From positions 14,030,001 through 14,094,000 of the forward strand of contig BSBN01001752.1 in assembly GCA_027924645.1 (NCBI GenBank): DNA of 64,000 nucleotides. The letters are read 5' to 3'. Below are positions 35,299 to 47,365 of the stretch, one piece after another (position 1 is the stretch's first letter; every line of letters starts with the position of its first letter). Source of the stretch: Cunninghamia lanceolata (taxonomy: Eukaryota > Streptophyta > Pinopsida > Cupressales > Cupressaceae). The notes below the pieces were generated by a model. It did not search any database, was not told where the DNA came from, and saw nothing but the letters and a program-made list of their open reading frames with translations. The position numbers and the translations under genes were made by a program.

Positions 35299-37203
35299 TG
35301 TAATGTCCCCTTCTAGTAAGCCAAAATTTTCACAACCTTGCACAAAATTTCAACTTACAAAAGGAAACATTAGTACACTAGTCTATGTTTGAATTCCCAC
35401 TTATTATATGCAGGAAATATTTAAATTACATAATCACACTGCCTTGGTAGGTTATAATCTTATGATCGACACTAGTATACATTTCACATTTTCCATCATT
35501 ATCCATCATATTTGGATTCATGCATTAATCATTAATTCCATATGAGAGGGGGTGATAGGATGCCTTATGCCACTTACCATCATGGGTCCACTAGTTTATC
35601 CTTTGATTCAAGGGGTGGATACTCACCAGCGGAGTCAAGGTCACTATGATATTCCTTGGTACGAGGGGTGACTTCTTCACCAGCGTGTAACCAAAGGCCA
35701 CTATATACTAATCCTTTGGCACGAGGGGTGACTTCTTCATCAGCTGTGACCAAAGGCCAAATCCACTTGCCTCGAGGGGTGCCATTGCACCAGCTAAGAC
35801 AAGGGCCAAAACATACCCATGGTTGGCTAATCATTCATCCTCATGATCACACCTCTCATGTGGAGTTAATGGATTAATTTCCATCATTCTAATTGCTCAC
35901 ATGATTCAACAAGTAATATGTCTTACTTCTTATAATAACTAACATTTCATTATGAGAATTTCACTTCTTTCATGCTCATCATATTATTGGATCAGTCATA
36001 ATGCAACAAAGATACATATTAAAATATAAATTTCATACGATATATATGTTAGACTCATACATTGAAGAAAATGCATAGGCACCCATATATCATCGGTAGC
36101 AGTTATAATGATATGTTAAGTCTATGTATTTCAGATTATACTATTTTCAGATTCCTATCTACAATGCATAGATATTCATAACTAAGATATAACAATCATG
36201 ACAACATTCTGAGTTTATTGATTCAGACATGTATGCAACGGTATCAACAAAGCCGTTTGTGATTAACATCTATATTTATCTATTTTTATTATATGCATAG
36301 TCCTTGATGCAACGATGTCATATCAATCAGATTTTTGACACAAATGATATGTTGATTTTATATGCAGAGATAACATGTAATTTAGACTAACAACAATGCA
36401 TCATACCTTGAAATCGTGGCACTGGAGGATATTCTGAATTCCAGATGTAATAGCAAACTCTTGGAATCGAATTTCTTTTGCAGACCAACTTGTCTTCTTA
36501 AGGCAGATCGAATGCTATTGGTGTTATGATGGCTGATAGATGATTGTGCTTTTGAACTTGAACACTGCTGATGATTGATTGGTTGGTATGTGTTAAATGG
36601 ATTTCTTGCTGATGTTTTTGTATACGGTTCTGAGGATAGGATTTGATGAGATGGAGATGAGATTCCTTTCTGGTGGTGAGATCATTCCATCTATACCTTG
36701 TCAAATGCCCAATAGAGGCGTCTATGAAGAGGGACGACTTTATAAGGGAAGCGTCCATTAATAATAAGCGATGTTTTAAACTTATCGATGCATCTTTATG
36801 CCTTATAATCTCACCTTAAGATTTGTCTTTATTTAATATAATCATTGCCATCATAATCGATAGTCTTTTATTTGACTATCTTTGTCTTGGGCGCTGTCTT
36901 AATTAGATTCCATGATGTCCTTTATTCAATCTGTGATGTCCTCTATTCAATTGGTGGACTTTATGTAATATGAAACTTTGTCTTTAATTTCTTTGATCGG
37001 TCTCTTTAAAAGATAGCTATTAACTATGGTCATCCAAGTTCGTTGTTAAGTGAGTAGCAACTGCCTTAAGATGGATCCCTCCTTGTATAGTATTTGATTT
37101 AAATGATAATTCATATAATAACAATGATATTTAATATTTATATTTATAATATTTAATTTATGATTTATAGGTATACATAATTGATTAGTAGTGGGATATG
37201 ACA
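35299..37203 (-). mobile_element. 5' LTR (1905 bp) of the non-autonomous LTR retrotransposon
   Basis: This is the partner of 30874-32776. The end next to the primer site reads TGTAATGTCCCC; the far end is GGGATATGACA. A TATA-like - strand site lies at about 36687-36697. The same CTTCACCAG repeats are at 35590-35800. Confidence 0.92.
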
Positions 37204-37585
37204 CATCCTCATCCTATGCTACTTCCATAGCAGGGATTGATGTGGCAAATTGCATTTATGATGAGCCAGGCTTTTGGGCACCTGCTGCAGAGATTTTGAA
37301 GGTAAAATTTAATTCTACATTATGTTTTAATTTTTATTCATATTTTTCTTTTATTTGTTTATTTTCATTCACACTTAAGTTAATATTTCACAATATTTGT
37401 AGTTCACTGAGCCCTTCGTAGTTCTCCTACGAGTTGTTGATGAGGAGAAGTCTGCAATGCGCTACATATATGAGGGCATGGATAGGACCAAAGAGGCCAC
37501 CTGATCCGTCAATGAGGGACCTGAGGGTAAGTATCGTCCCATTTGGTAGATCATTGATAGGAGATGGCACCACCTGTTGCACGTA
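37204..37585 (+). pseudogene. hAT2 transposase, right part, cut by a copia LTR
   Basis: It continues the hAT2 frame (SSYATSIAGIDVANCIYDEPGFWAPAAEILK), then has an intron-like gap (about 37302-37402) and the exon TEPFVVLLRVVDEEKSAMRYIYEGMDR, matching TEPLVRVLRLVDGDKTPMGYLYEAMDR-type sequence in hAT1. Stops occur at about 37502 and 37548. The match ends at RRWHHLLH, where a Ty1/copia LTR begins at 37586. The hATC part and right terminus are not found downstream. Confidence 0.8.
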
Positions 37586-39760
37586 TGATGCCTAAGGTTG
37601 TTGTCATTGATGTCAACACTGTCATAAGGTTGAGGAGATTGTTAAGGCTGTCATTGAGGTTGTCATTGATGTCAACATTGTCATAAGGTTGAGGAGATTG
37701 TTAACGCTGTCATTGAGGTTGTCATTGATGTCAACACTATCATGGAAGTATGATGGTGTTCATGGTTGGATGTCATGCCTTGATCAGTGCAGAGTTGAGA
37801 TGGGAACCAGAAGCACAAAGAGGATTAGGTGTGTTTCTGGTGGCCTAAAGCATGTTGAATGTTCCATCCTAATGTTCGTCAGTTGTATGTGTTGGTACAA
37901 AGAAGACTTGGCCTTCGGAAGTTGGTGACAGTTTCTGATTTAGGATGACTGCTCTTTGAAGACTGTCTAGGAGATTGCTCTGCATTCTCATTACATCGAT
38001 GTTGTGCTTCCACATATTGGAACATAGCTTCCTATAGTGTCATATTATGTATTTTCCAAGTTTCATGATGTTTTGATTATTGGATGTATGTTTTTCTGTT
38101 GACAAGTTTGAAGACAATGTTGGTTCTATGAAGATGATTCTAGCATGGTAATGGAATGCTCCGCATTCCTCTGGTTTTGAAGATATGGTCTTGCGGTTCA
38201 AGAGTTAAGTTCAACATGAGGTATAAGTGCTAAATCCAATGTTTCATATCACCTACTCCTCTGCAGTGAAAGATGTAAGTGACTGAGTTTTGGTTCATGC
38301 TCTAATAGTATGATGTGATGATGAAGACTGAATGGAATGCTTCGCATTCCTCCACATTCCTCTGCATTTGCAGATTTGGCTATGTGGTTCTGAAGGCATG
38401 TTAAGATTCCTGTGAAGATGATAATTCTAGAGATTTAGATCATTCTTCCTTTCGCTGTGAAAATTATGTTTGATAAAATACCAGGATGTGCTCTGGCAGA
38501 ATGGAGTAGTGTTGAAGCCCTGTTGGAATGCTCTGCATTCCTCCGAAAGTGAATGATTGCCCTTGCGGTTTTGAGGACACATTTCTAGATGTGTATTATA
38601 TGCTTCTTTTTAGTTTCAAGGTTCTTGGTGGTCCGTAGTTCAATTTTCATATGACATGGTGCAGTATGTTCCGGATGACAGAGTGTTCTTAGAGTAAAAG
38701 ATTGAAGCTGTGCGACACAATTCTTTGATGTGTGGTGGCAAAAGAGTGTTTGGGGATGTTTTATGAGCCATGTGGACTCCTTTGGAAAAGTTTCATGAAG
38801 ATCTTTTTTGTTTCTAGTATTGCACGAGGTTCTTCAAGTTGATGTGACCGTTATACTTAAAGTCTTCATGTGTTTTCCTTAAAGATGTCCTATTTCCAAA
38901 TGAGGGGAGTGTGCGGATGTAATTCCTTGGTGTTTGAAGCTGTGAAGGATGTTTTTGACTCGGTTAAGCAAGTGTTGGAGTTTGCAAGGCTTGGATCTTC
39001 CGTTGGCTTCACTTAGGACCTATCTTCTTCATGTTTCATTTTGTGTTGTTTGGTCGACTTGTAAATGTATTTTTCATGTTGTATCTGGCTGACAAGCTAT
39101 GTAATCAATGTAATAGCATGTATAAATAGTGAATCAAATTGAGTGAGGAGAGTATGATTGCAAGTTGATGAAAAGGATTCGCAAGTAGATAAAAAGAAGA
39201 ATAAATGCATTGCTGATGTGCGACTGAAGGAGAAAGAGCAAAAGTTGTTGATGCTGTTCGGATTCATCTTGAAGACATTTGTGACAGTGATCAAGTATAG
39301 AGTGTGCCTAACTGATCAGATCTTCAGAAGAAAGCTTGAAGAGGCAGAAGTGCAATCATCAAAAGTGAGAGTTTCAATGTCAATTTTCAGACAGTAGAAA
39401 GACTGTCATATTGTAATCTTTTGTAAGTGTGTTCTCATTTTAGGGAGTAGCAGCTTCCTTGGGAGTGACCCTAAAACAAAGTCATTAGGAAGTAGAAGCT
39501 TCCTTGGGTTATAGCCCCTAAAACAAAGTTATTATTTGAGCTTCATATATTGTGAGTTAATCCTCACCGTGGTTTTTCTATTCTAGGGTTTTCCACGTAT
39601 ATCTAGTGTTATGTGTTGATGTGCATTGTGTTATTCTTTCATGTTGATATTGTGACACTAAAGGTTTAATCTGCTCCAGATAAGTTGAAGTTGTTGAAAT
39701 TGAAAATTGTTTAAATACTGATTCAACTCCCCTGCTCTCAGTATTCTTGTGTGTCTAACA
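37586..39760 (+). mobile_element. 5' LTR of Ty1/copia element (2175 bp)
   Basis: It starts TGATGCCTAAGGTTGTTGTC, similar to the solo LTR at 8401, and ends GTGTGTCTAACA two bases before the primer site. Near its end are a GGGTTTTCCAC phrase and CAACTCCCCTGCTCTCAGTA. A 62-bp tandem repeat lies near the start (37600-37745). The open frame at 39158-39397 is within the LTR and is not a gene. Confidence 0.85.
37600..37745. repeat. 62-bp tandem repeat, about 2.4 copies, in the copia LTR
   Basis: GTTGTCATTGATGTCAACA...GGTTGAGGAGATTGTTAA.GCTGTCATTGAG occurs twice in full and once in part, with one or two differences per unit. Confidence 0.9.
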
Positions 39761-39762
39761 AT

Positions 39763-39774
39763 TGGTATCAGAGC
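39763..39774 (+). other. Primer binding site (initiator Met tRNA)
   Basis: TGGTATCAGAGC two bases after the LTR end. Confidence 0.92.
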
Positions 39775-39818
39775 CAAGTTCCTCTGAGGGAAGCTTAATC
39801 ACTTGAGGAAAGTTTGGG

Positions 39819-41787
39819 ATGGCACAAAGTGGATCCAGTAAGATACCTAGGTTTGATGGTACAAATTATGCTTTTTGGAAGGTAAGGATGGAAGGCTACA
39901 TCAATTCTCTAGGGTGTGGAGTTTGGGATTCTGTCAAAAAAGATTACACTGTTCTTGTTACTATTCCTAGAGATGCAGATGAAATCAAGAAGTATGATAA
40001 TAATGCCATTGCAAAGTTTGCTATCATGAGTGGATTAACTGATTCAGAACTTTCAAAGGTGATGAGTTGCAGTTCTGCACAAGAAGTTTGGAATAAACAT
40101 GAAACTATTTATGGAGATAAGAAAATAAAGCAAGCTAAGATGCAAATATTCAAAAACAGATTTGAAACCCTAAAGATGACGGAGGATGAAAACATTGTTG
40201 GATTTATGCTTCGAGTGAATGAAGTGGTCAATGGTATCACAGGCCTTGGTAGTACAATAAAAGGATGAAATTGTGAAGAGATTTCTTCCCAAATCTTACA
40301 ATCATAAGGTATCTGCTATTGAGGAGACTGCAGACTTGGATACATACACTTTAGACCAAATGTTTGGTACCCTTACTGCTTTTGAAATGAGAGAGTTTCA
40401 TAGTGATGTTCCAAAGAAGGAAGCTGCTTTCAAAGTCAGTAAAAAGACAAGGGATGAAAGTGTTGATGAAGATGAAAGATCTGATGATGTTGAAGCAAAT
40501 TTTGTAAGACTGAAGCAAGTCTCTGGCAAATATAAAGGTAAGTTACCCTTCAAATGTTTCAATTGGGGAAAGGTTGGCCACTTTGCTTCTAAATGTCCTC
40601 TTAAAGAAGTTAAGAGAAGTAACAGAAAAAGTAAATTCAAAGGGAGTCTATTTTCCATAGAGGATAGTTGTTCTTTAGAAGATGAGGATCATGATGATTC
40701 AAATGATGAAACACTTTTCTTGGCCTCGAGTGTTGGTGACAAAAATGATAATATTGGAAAAAGTGGAAAAATTGATACCTTGCAAACAATCCAAAACAAT
40801 GACAGACCAATGGTTGTATGGACTGCCTTCCATGCAAAAGATGAAACCAAAGCTTGGGTTATTGACAGTGGTTGTTCAAATCATATGACTGGTGACAAAG
40901 AGAAGTTTATCAGCCTTGAGAAGTGGGATGGTGGAGCTATCAAGTTTGGAGGTGATAAGTCAGTTCAAATCTGTGGAAAATGTGTCATAACTATTGATGG
41001 AATGATTGAGGATGTCCTCTATGTCAAAGGATTACAACACAATCTTCTCAGTGTTAGTCAAATGTGCAGCACATTGGGCAAATTGGAAAATGTGTCATAA
41101 CTATTGATGGAAAGAACAGGATTGAGGATGTCCTCTTTGTCGAAGGATTACAACACAATCTTCTCAGTGTCAGTCAGATGTGCAGCAAAGGTTACAATCT
41201 TACTTTTCATGCCAATAGTTGTGAAATCAAGAAAGCAGGATTCAGAAAGCTAGTTGTAGAAGGTATCAAGACATTTGATATTTATCACATGAAAGAGGTA
41301 AATGGAAGAACATGTTTGTTGGCTCAATCCAGTGAGTGTTGGTTGTGGCACAAAAGAATGGGACACAACAATTTTGATAATATGGTAAGAATCAACTCCA
41401 GTCATGCAGTGAGAGACATGCCTAAGATAATCATCCCTGCAAACACTGTATGCAAGGAATGTCAAATGGGAAAGCAGACAAAGACAAGTTTTAAAGGCAA
41501 GGAGTATTCTTCTTCAAAGCCATTGGAGTTGATTCACACAAACCTATGTGGACCTACAAGAGTAAAGAGTCAACAAGGTGAAAGATATTTTATGTTGCTC
41601 ATTGATGATTATTCTAGAATGACTTGGGTTACCTTCTTAAGAGAAAAATCTGATGCCCTTGATAATTTTAAAGTTTTCAAAGCTTTGGTTGAAAATGAAA
41701 TGGATTCTAAGATCAAATGTTTAAGGTCAGATAGAGGAGGTGAGTTTACTTCAAATGAATTTGAAAAGTTTTGTGAAGTTCATGGGC
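39819..41787 (+). pseudogene. Ty1/copia gag-protease-integrase, broken and truncated
   Basis: The start ATG at 39819 begins MAQSGSSKIPRFDGTNYAFW, a classic copia gag N-terminus (UBN2-type gag). One extra base near 40262 shifts the frame. It resumes at 40273 (FLPKSYNHKVSAIEE..) and reaches a zinc knuckle CFNWGKVGHFASKC (40555-40596) and the protease motif WVIDSGCSNHMTG (about 40856-40895). A 112-bp tandem duplication at about 40975-41187 destroys the frame in the protease region. Integrase follows from about 41340: LWHKRMGH, CKECQMGK and the catalytic core DDYSRMTWV...SDRGGEFTS. The copia match ends at FCEVHG (about 41787), where gypsy sequence takes over. RT, RNase H and the 3' LTR are missing. 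Confidence 0.9.
40975..41187. repeat. 112-bp tandem duplication inside copia protease region
   Basis: GGAAAATGTGTCATAACTAT...GTGCAGCA is present twice, starting at about 40976 and 41088, with a handful of differences. The second copy has an additional AAGAACAGG segment. Confidence 0.88.
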
Positions 41788-44700
41788 AAGGACAATGGTG
41801 AGCAAAGAGGAAGAGGAAGAGGCCGACCTAGGCAAGGACCTAGAAGAGGAGGTTTCAGAGGAACCTGTTTCCAATGTGGAGAAGAAGGGCATCGAGCATA
41901 TGAGTGTCCGCAACATCAAGGAAGGACAAATAGAAGAACTGAAGGTAATGCACGAGTTGCACATGTAGATGAAGATGCATAGACTGAGCATTCTGAAGAT
42001 GTTGAAAGGGGAGAAACCCTAGTTGTCAGAAGAACCTTGTTGAATGAGAAAGAACCAAATTAGAGGAAGAGTTTATTTTGCACAAGGTACAGATGCGAAG
42101 GTAAGTGTTGTGATATTATTATTGATAGTGGAAGCACTGACAATCTTGTTTCAGAGGAGATGGTTGACAAGTTGAAGTTGACAAGAAGAAAGCATCCAAA
42201 TCCATATCGGATCGCATGGTTGCAGAAGGACCATAGAGCTTTGGTCAATCAACAGTGTTTAGTCAAGTTCAAGATTGGGGACTACCATGATAAGGTGTTG
42301 TGTGACATCATACCGATGGATGCATGTCATATGTTATTGGGAAGGCCGTGGCAGTATGATAGGTGCGTTGTCCATGATGGCCATGCAAACACATATTCCC
42401 TAACAAAGGATGGAGATCGTCATAAGTTGAAGCCCTTGAAGGAGGTGGAAGAAAAGGTATGTAGTACTACCAGAATTTGCTTGGTAGATGGTAGGAAATG
42501 TTTTGAAGGGTATGAAGCATGGGCGTCATTGGTTTGCATTGATTCCTAAGATCAGTCAAGAGAAATGTGAAGATGTACCAACAGAAGTCTTAGATCTGTT
42601 GGAAGAATTTTAGGATATTGTCTCTGATAATGTACCAGAAGGATTACCACCAGTAAGGAAGATAAGTCATCAAATGGATTTGATACCAAGAGACAATTTG
42701 TCGAATAAGGCAGCCCATAGAATGACTCCTGTAGAGAATGAAGAGTTGAACAAACAAGTTCACAAGCTATTAAGGAAGGAACTGATAAGGGAGAGCCTAA
42801 GTCCATGTGCAGTACCTGCAGTACTAGCACTGAAGAAAGATGGAGAGTGGAGAATGTGTACAGATTCCCAAGCTATCAATAAGATCACGATCAAGTACAG
42901 ATTTCCATTGCCAAGAATGGATGACAATGGATTGCTTGAGTGGAGCCAAGTACTTCACAAAGATTGACCTGAAGAGTGGGTATCACCAAATCTGAATTAG
43001 AGAAGGAGACGAATGTAAGACAACCTTCAAGACAAAGGAAGGTTTGTATGAGTGGTTAGTAATGCCATTTGGGCTAACCAATGCACCGAGCACATTCATG
43101 CGGCTCATGAACAAGGTATTGAAAGAATTTTTGGGAAGTTTTGTTATTGTTTATTTGGATGACATTTTGATTTTCAGTAAGACTTGGGATGAACATCTCA
43201 TGCATATCAGAAAAGTTTTAGAGAAGTTGAGGGAGGAGAAGTTGATTAATCTGAAGAAATGTAGTTTTGCAAAGGAGTTAGTATACCTGGGATTTGTTGT
43301 CTCAAGGTCTTAAGATGGACCCAGAAAAAGTAAGGGCTATCATTGAATGGCCTACACCAAGGAGTGCTACAGAGGTACGATCATTTCATGGTTTGGCAAG
43401 TTTTTATAGAAAGTTTATCAAGAATTTTAGTAGCATTTGTGCACCCCTAACTGAGACAATGAGAGGGGATAGAAAAGAGTTTAAATGGACTACAGGAGCC
43501 AACAAGAGTTTTGATACATTGAAGCAGAAAGTCACAGAGCAACCTGTTTTGGCACTTCCAGATTTCAATAAGGTATTTCAGGTAGATTGTGATGCTAGTG
43601 GTAGTGCTATAGGAGCTGTTTTGAGTCAAGAAGGTAAGCCCATTGCCTATTTTAGTGAGAAGCTTAATGATGCCAAGAAAAAGTATTTTGTTTATGATCA
43701 GGAGTTTTATGCAATAGTTCAGTCTTTGAAGAAATGGAGACATTTGTTGCCAAAAGAGTTTGTTTTATATATTGATCATCAGTCTTTGCAGTATCTTAAT
43801 AGTCAAGGAAAGTTGAACCAAAGGCACTTAAAATGGGTTGAGTTTTTGCAGAGTTATACTTTTGTTATCAAGCACAGGAGTGGGAAGTCCAATAGAGTTG
43901 TAGATGCCTTGAGCAGAAGGTAAAATTTGTTGACAGAAATGAAGATGGAGCTTGTTGGGTTCGATGAGTTCAAAAGTTTGTATCCAGAAGATCCAGATTT
44001 TGCAGAGGCTTGGAAAGTTTGTTTGGAACCTATTACTTTGGATAGGACAAAATGGTTGGATTTCATAATCCAAGATGGCATGTTGTTTAGAGGAAGCCAG
44101 TTGTGCATTCCGAGGAGTTTTATGAGAAAGAACTTGATTAAAGAGAAGCATAGTGGAGGATTAGCTAGACACTTTGGTCGAGATAAGACTATTGCTATTG
44201 TTGGTGAGCATTATTATTGGCCATAGTTGCAGTAGGATGTGAGGAAATTTGTGCAGAGTTGCAGAGTGTGTCAGATGGCAAAAGGAGTAAATCAGAATAT
44301 AGGGCTATATCAGCCATTACCTGTACTAGAGAGGCCATGGGATGATATTAGTATGGATTTTGTTGTTGGTTTACTAAGGACACAGAGAGGACATGATTCC
44401 ATTTTTGTGGTGGTGGACAGATTCTCAAAGATGGCACATTTTATTCTTTGTAAGAAGACTAATGATGTTCATATTGCAGAGTTATTTTTCAAAGAGGTGG
44501 TGAGAGTACATGGTCTACCTAAGAGCATAGTTTCAGATCGAAATACCAAGTTTGTTAGTTATTTCTGGAGGACATTGTGGAAGAAGTTGAAAACAGATTT
44601 GAAGTTTAGTTCTGCGCACCAACCACAGACTGATGGATAGACAAAAGTGGTGAATAGGAGTTTGGGTAACCTGCTACAATGCTTAGTAGGAGATAAGCCC

Positions 44701-45309
44701 AAGGGATGGGATTTGATTTTACCACAGACAGAGTTTGCTTACAACAATTATGTCAATAGGAGTACTGGTAAATCACCATTCCAGATTGTATATGGCAATA
44801 GTCCAAGAAATGCTTCAGAGTTAATGAAGCTGGACAAAGGAGAAAAGACAAGTGCCGAAGCCGAAGACTTTGCAGAATATCTGAAGAATTTGCATGAAGA
44901 GGTGAGAAAGCACATTAATAAGATGAATATTCAATACAAGGCTAAGGCAGATCAGAAGAGGAGATATAAGGAATTTCAGGTTGGAGATGAAGTCATGGTT
45001 CACTTGAGAAAAGAGAGGTTTCCAGTTGGAACATATAATAAGTTGAAAATGAAGAAATCTGGACCATGCAAAATCTTGAAAAAGCATGACTCAGGGACAA
45101 AGGATGGACCAACAGAAGAACAGTGGAATATCCCGACACCTACTTAAGAGAAGGTGGAGATAGAAGAAATCTTGGATAGCCGTGTGGGAAGTACTCGGAA
45201 TAGACAATATGAAGAGTACTTGGTGAAGTGGAAAGGAAGGCTAGTTGAAGATTCTTCTTGGTTATCTAAGGCAGAAGTTGACCGTTTGGGGTTTTCCTCA
45301 AACACATGA
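41788..45309 (+). pseudogene. Ty3/gypsy chromovirus-type gag-pol, 5'-truncated
   Basis: It begins inside gag at an RG-rich zinc knuckle (CFQCGEEGHRAYECP; about 41856-41900). The protease follows (IIIDSGSTDNLVSEEM, 42115-42162; LLGRPW at 42333), then RT with [31 protein letters not shown] and the catalytic YLDDILIFS (43155-43181). RNase H starts at VDCDASGSAIGAVLS (about 43582), and integrase has the H-H-C-C finger (about 44150-44275) and MDFVVG...SDRNTKF core. The protein ends in a chromodomain (EEYLVKWKGRLVEDSSWL; 45211-45264) with stop TGA at 45307-45309. Breaks: TAG at 42060 and others, frameshifts near 42930 and 43305, TAG near 42612 and 44638, and more. The chromodomain places it in the plant chromoviruses, a retrotransposon lineage. 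Confidence 0.92.
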
Positions 45310-45348
45310 GATGTGACAAGGTCACTTCTCAAAATTACCTTGGGTGTC

Positions 45349-46243
45349 TGATGCAGGAGCATCTAGTGGTGTAAGGGCAATCTTGCATCACTCAAAAACA
45401 ATGTGATTCAAAATTGATGACTTTGTTTTCATTTCTTTTCAAAATTTGTGTTTTTGGATACCCATTTGCTTGAATAATGATTCCGAACCTTCAAAGTTTC
45501 CAACAGGGCTAAGGATACCAGAATATACTAGAATTTACTATTTTTAGTAAGTCTTTATCAGAGAAGCGGTTGAGCCCGAAATTTTCTCCAAAGCTTTGGA
45601 ATAGTCAAATAAGCATTCTTGGTAAATTTCAGCTCAAGATCATGTCTAGATTTCAAGATATTAAAGTTTCAATTTTGTGAGGTACCCTAAAAAGTTCCAA
45701 AACCATATACGAGGCACTAAAATGTCCCATAACGTCCCAAAAAGTTGACGGAAATTTGATTATGGGTTTTCGGCATAATAGTTCATTTCGCGAGCTTTCC
45801 GGCACTTCAAACGGTTTGTCAATCAGACACCTGGATCAAAAGTTATGCTTCCCGGAAGTTGACCTATTTTTGGAGGGAGTTGCAAATTTCAAAATTTTGG
45901 TTGGAGGCCGCCAAAATGGTTATTTATGACTATTTTTGGGAACCCTGGGAAGTAGTAGAGATAAGGGGGAAAGTGTAGAGTCAAAAAAAGGCGGGAAAAC
46001 AGAAACTCTAGCTGATTTGGGGTTATAGAAGACTGAAGATTCCATAGTCTTGTGATAGGAAGCTGTAATGTGTTGCAACCTGTGGAGGATTCATCCTTTG
46101 ATTGTATTTGAGCTTTTGTAATGTAATGAGTTGTCCCAAATCAATAAAAGAACATTCTACTTTCTGTGTGCAATTTCTGTTGTTGTGTGTTTTAAGATTT
46201 ACCCCCTTAATCAACCTCCTTGGATTTATGACCAGACCACAGT
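45349..46243 (+). mobile_element. 3' LTR of the chromovirus, right edge approximate
   Basis: It starts TGATGCAGGAGCATC about 40 bp after the stop codon. This resembles the LTR start of the gypsy element at 3480. An AATAAA poly(A) signal lies at 46143-46148. The right end is uncertain because the partner LTR is missing. The region has no open frame of note. Confidence 0.65.
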
Positions 46244-46439
46244 GTCTTTGGTGTAGCATGCAAAATAAGATCTGCAAGTTTGTACAAGCCTTTGTACACA
46301 CCACTTGGCCGAGTGCCTCAAGCAATTATTTTATCCTAATTCACATCATAAACAAGGCACTCTTTCCCACAAAATTGAACTAGAATGTTAGGAGTTTTTG
46401 TAATCTAGCTAATAGAGAGTAATTTTTTGATCAAACCTA

Positions 46440-47260
46440 GAACATACCTAACATTCTGTACTAAAATATTTGATGCCATCATTGAGAGTGATTCTGCCAT
46501 CACCTATCCCTTCAACTATATGGCACTTGCCATCACCAAGTGAAACAAACTTTGACTATCATCAATAGTAAACCTGACATACAAGTCCTTTCAGTACATT
46601 AAGTGGTTGGATGCACCTAAATCAAAGAATCAACAACTGCTTTTAATATTGTCTGAAAAAGCCATCAACAGTATCCACCACATTAGCTTGATTCTGATGC
46701 TTGTGGGATAAATCAAACTATCTTTTCCTACAACAATTATTTACATGCCCGAATTTCTAGCAATAAAAACACTACTCTTCTTTGTGGTAGTGAAATGGAC
46801 AAAGGAGAATTGAGGTGTGTACCCTAAAACTGTGTAACAAGTGCACTTTCTGAACTACCAGAAGAAACTTCACTCATCTGCTCTTGTTGATGTCCTGCAA
46901 CAAGTATGAACTAACCTTGTCAAAGGTCAAAGTTTGGCTTTCCACCAGCAAGGTTAGAGATTCCACAAAAGTCTCAAAGGAGGGTGACAAGTTGTTAATG
47001 GTCAGAGCAACCATATCCTCACCGTCTACTGGTTTTTTGACTGTAGTGAGTTGGTCTCTCAAATCTTTGATTTTTAGAAGATGCTCTAATAGACCCCCCT
47101 CATGCAATTTGGTACAAAATAACAAATTTTTGAGATACAAAATCCAACCCTTTTCTAACACTTGATATTTGTTTTTCAAATTATCCCATAATGTACTAGG
47201 AGACATATCATTATGAACTTCAAGGATTAAATCATCTAAGACTTACATGTAATATACACC
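46440..47260 (-). pseudogene. Second Ty1/copia gag fragment
   Basis: The - strand frame 47206-46874 encodes a UBN2-type copia gag core (LWDNLKNKYQVLEKGWILYL, LKIKDLRDQL, LSPSFETFVESL). Beyond a break, a CxxC-like knuckle (CFYC.KFGHVNNCC) can be read near 46790-46740. No protease, LTR or primer site is recognisable. It is unrelated at close range to the copia element at 39819. Confidence 0.75.
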
Positions 47261-47365
47261 CTTTTTTTTTTTTTTGAAGTTAAAAGAAACAACCAACTAA
47301 TACAGTGATCAAAAATGCAAGTTTAATCATAGTCTGAGATGTAGGAATGATGCCACCAAATAATA

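Larger units (their letters stand above)
30874..37203 (-). mobile_element. Complete non-autonomous LTR retrotransposon nested in hAT2 (6330 bp)
   Basis: All structural parts are present: two 1.9 kb LTRs, a primer site next to the right LTR (35285-35296), a polypurine tract next to the left LTR (32777-32788) and an imperfect 5-bp target duplication. The internal region (32777-35284) is only about 2.5 kb and encodes no gag, protease, RT or integrase, so movement must have depended on proteins from another element. The LARD/TRIM-like type is the best description. The insertion interrupts the hAT2 transposase gene. Confidence 0.9.

Noticed and set aside
39158..39397. 79-codon charged ORF that looks protein-like
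   Set aside because: It is wholly inside the copia 5' LTR, just upstream of the primer site, with no domain.
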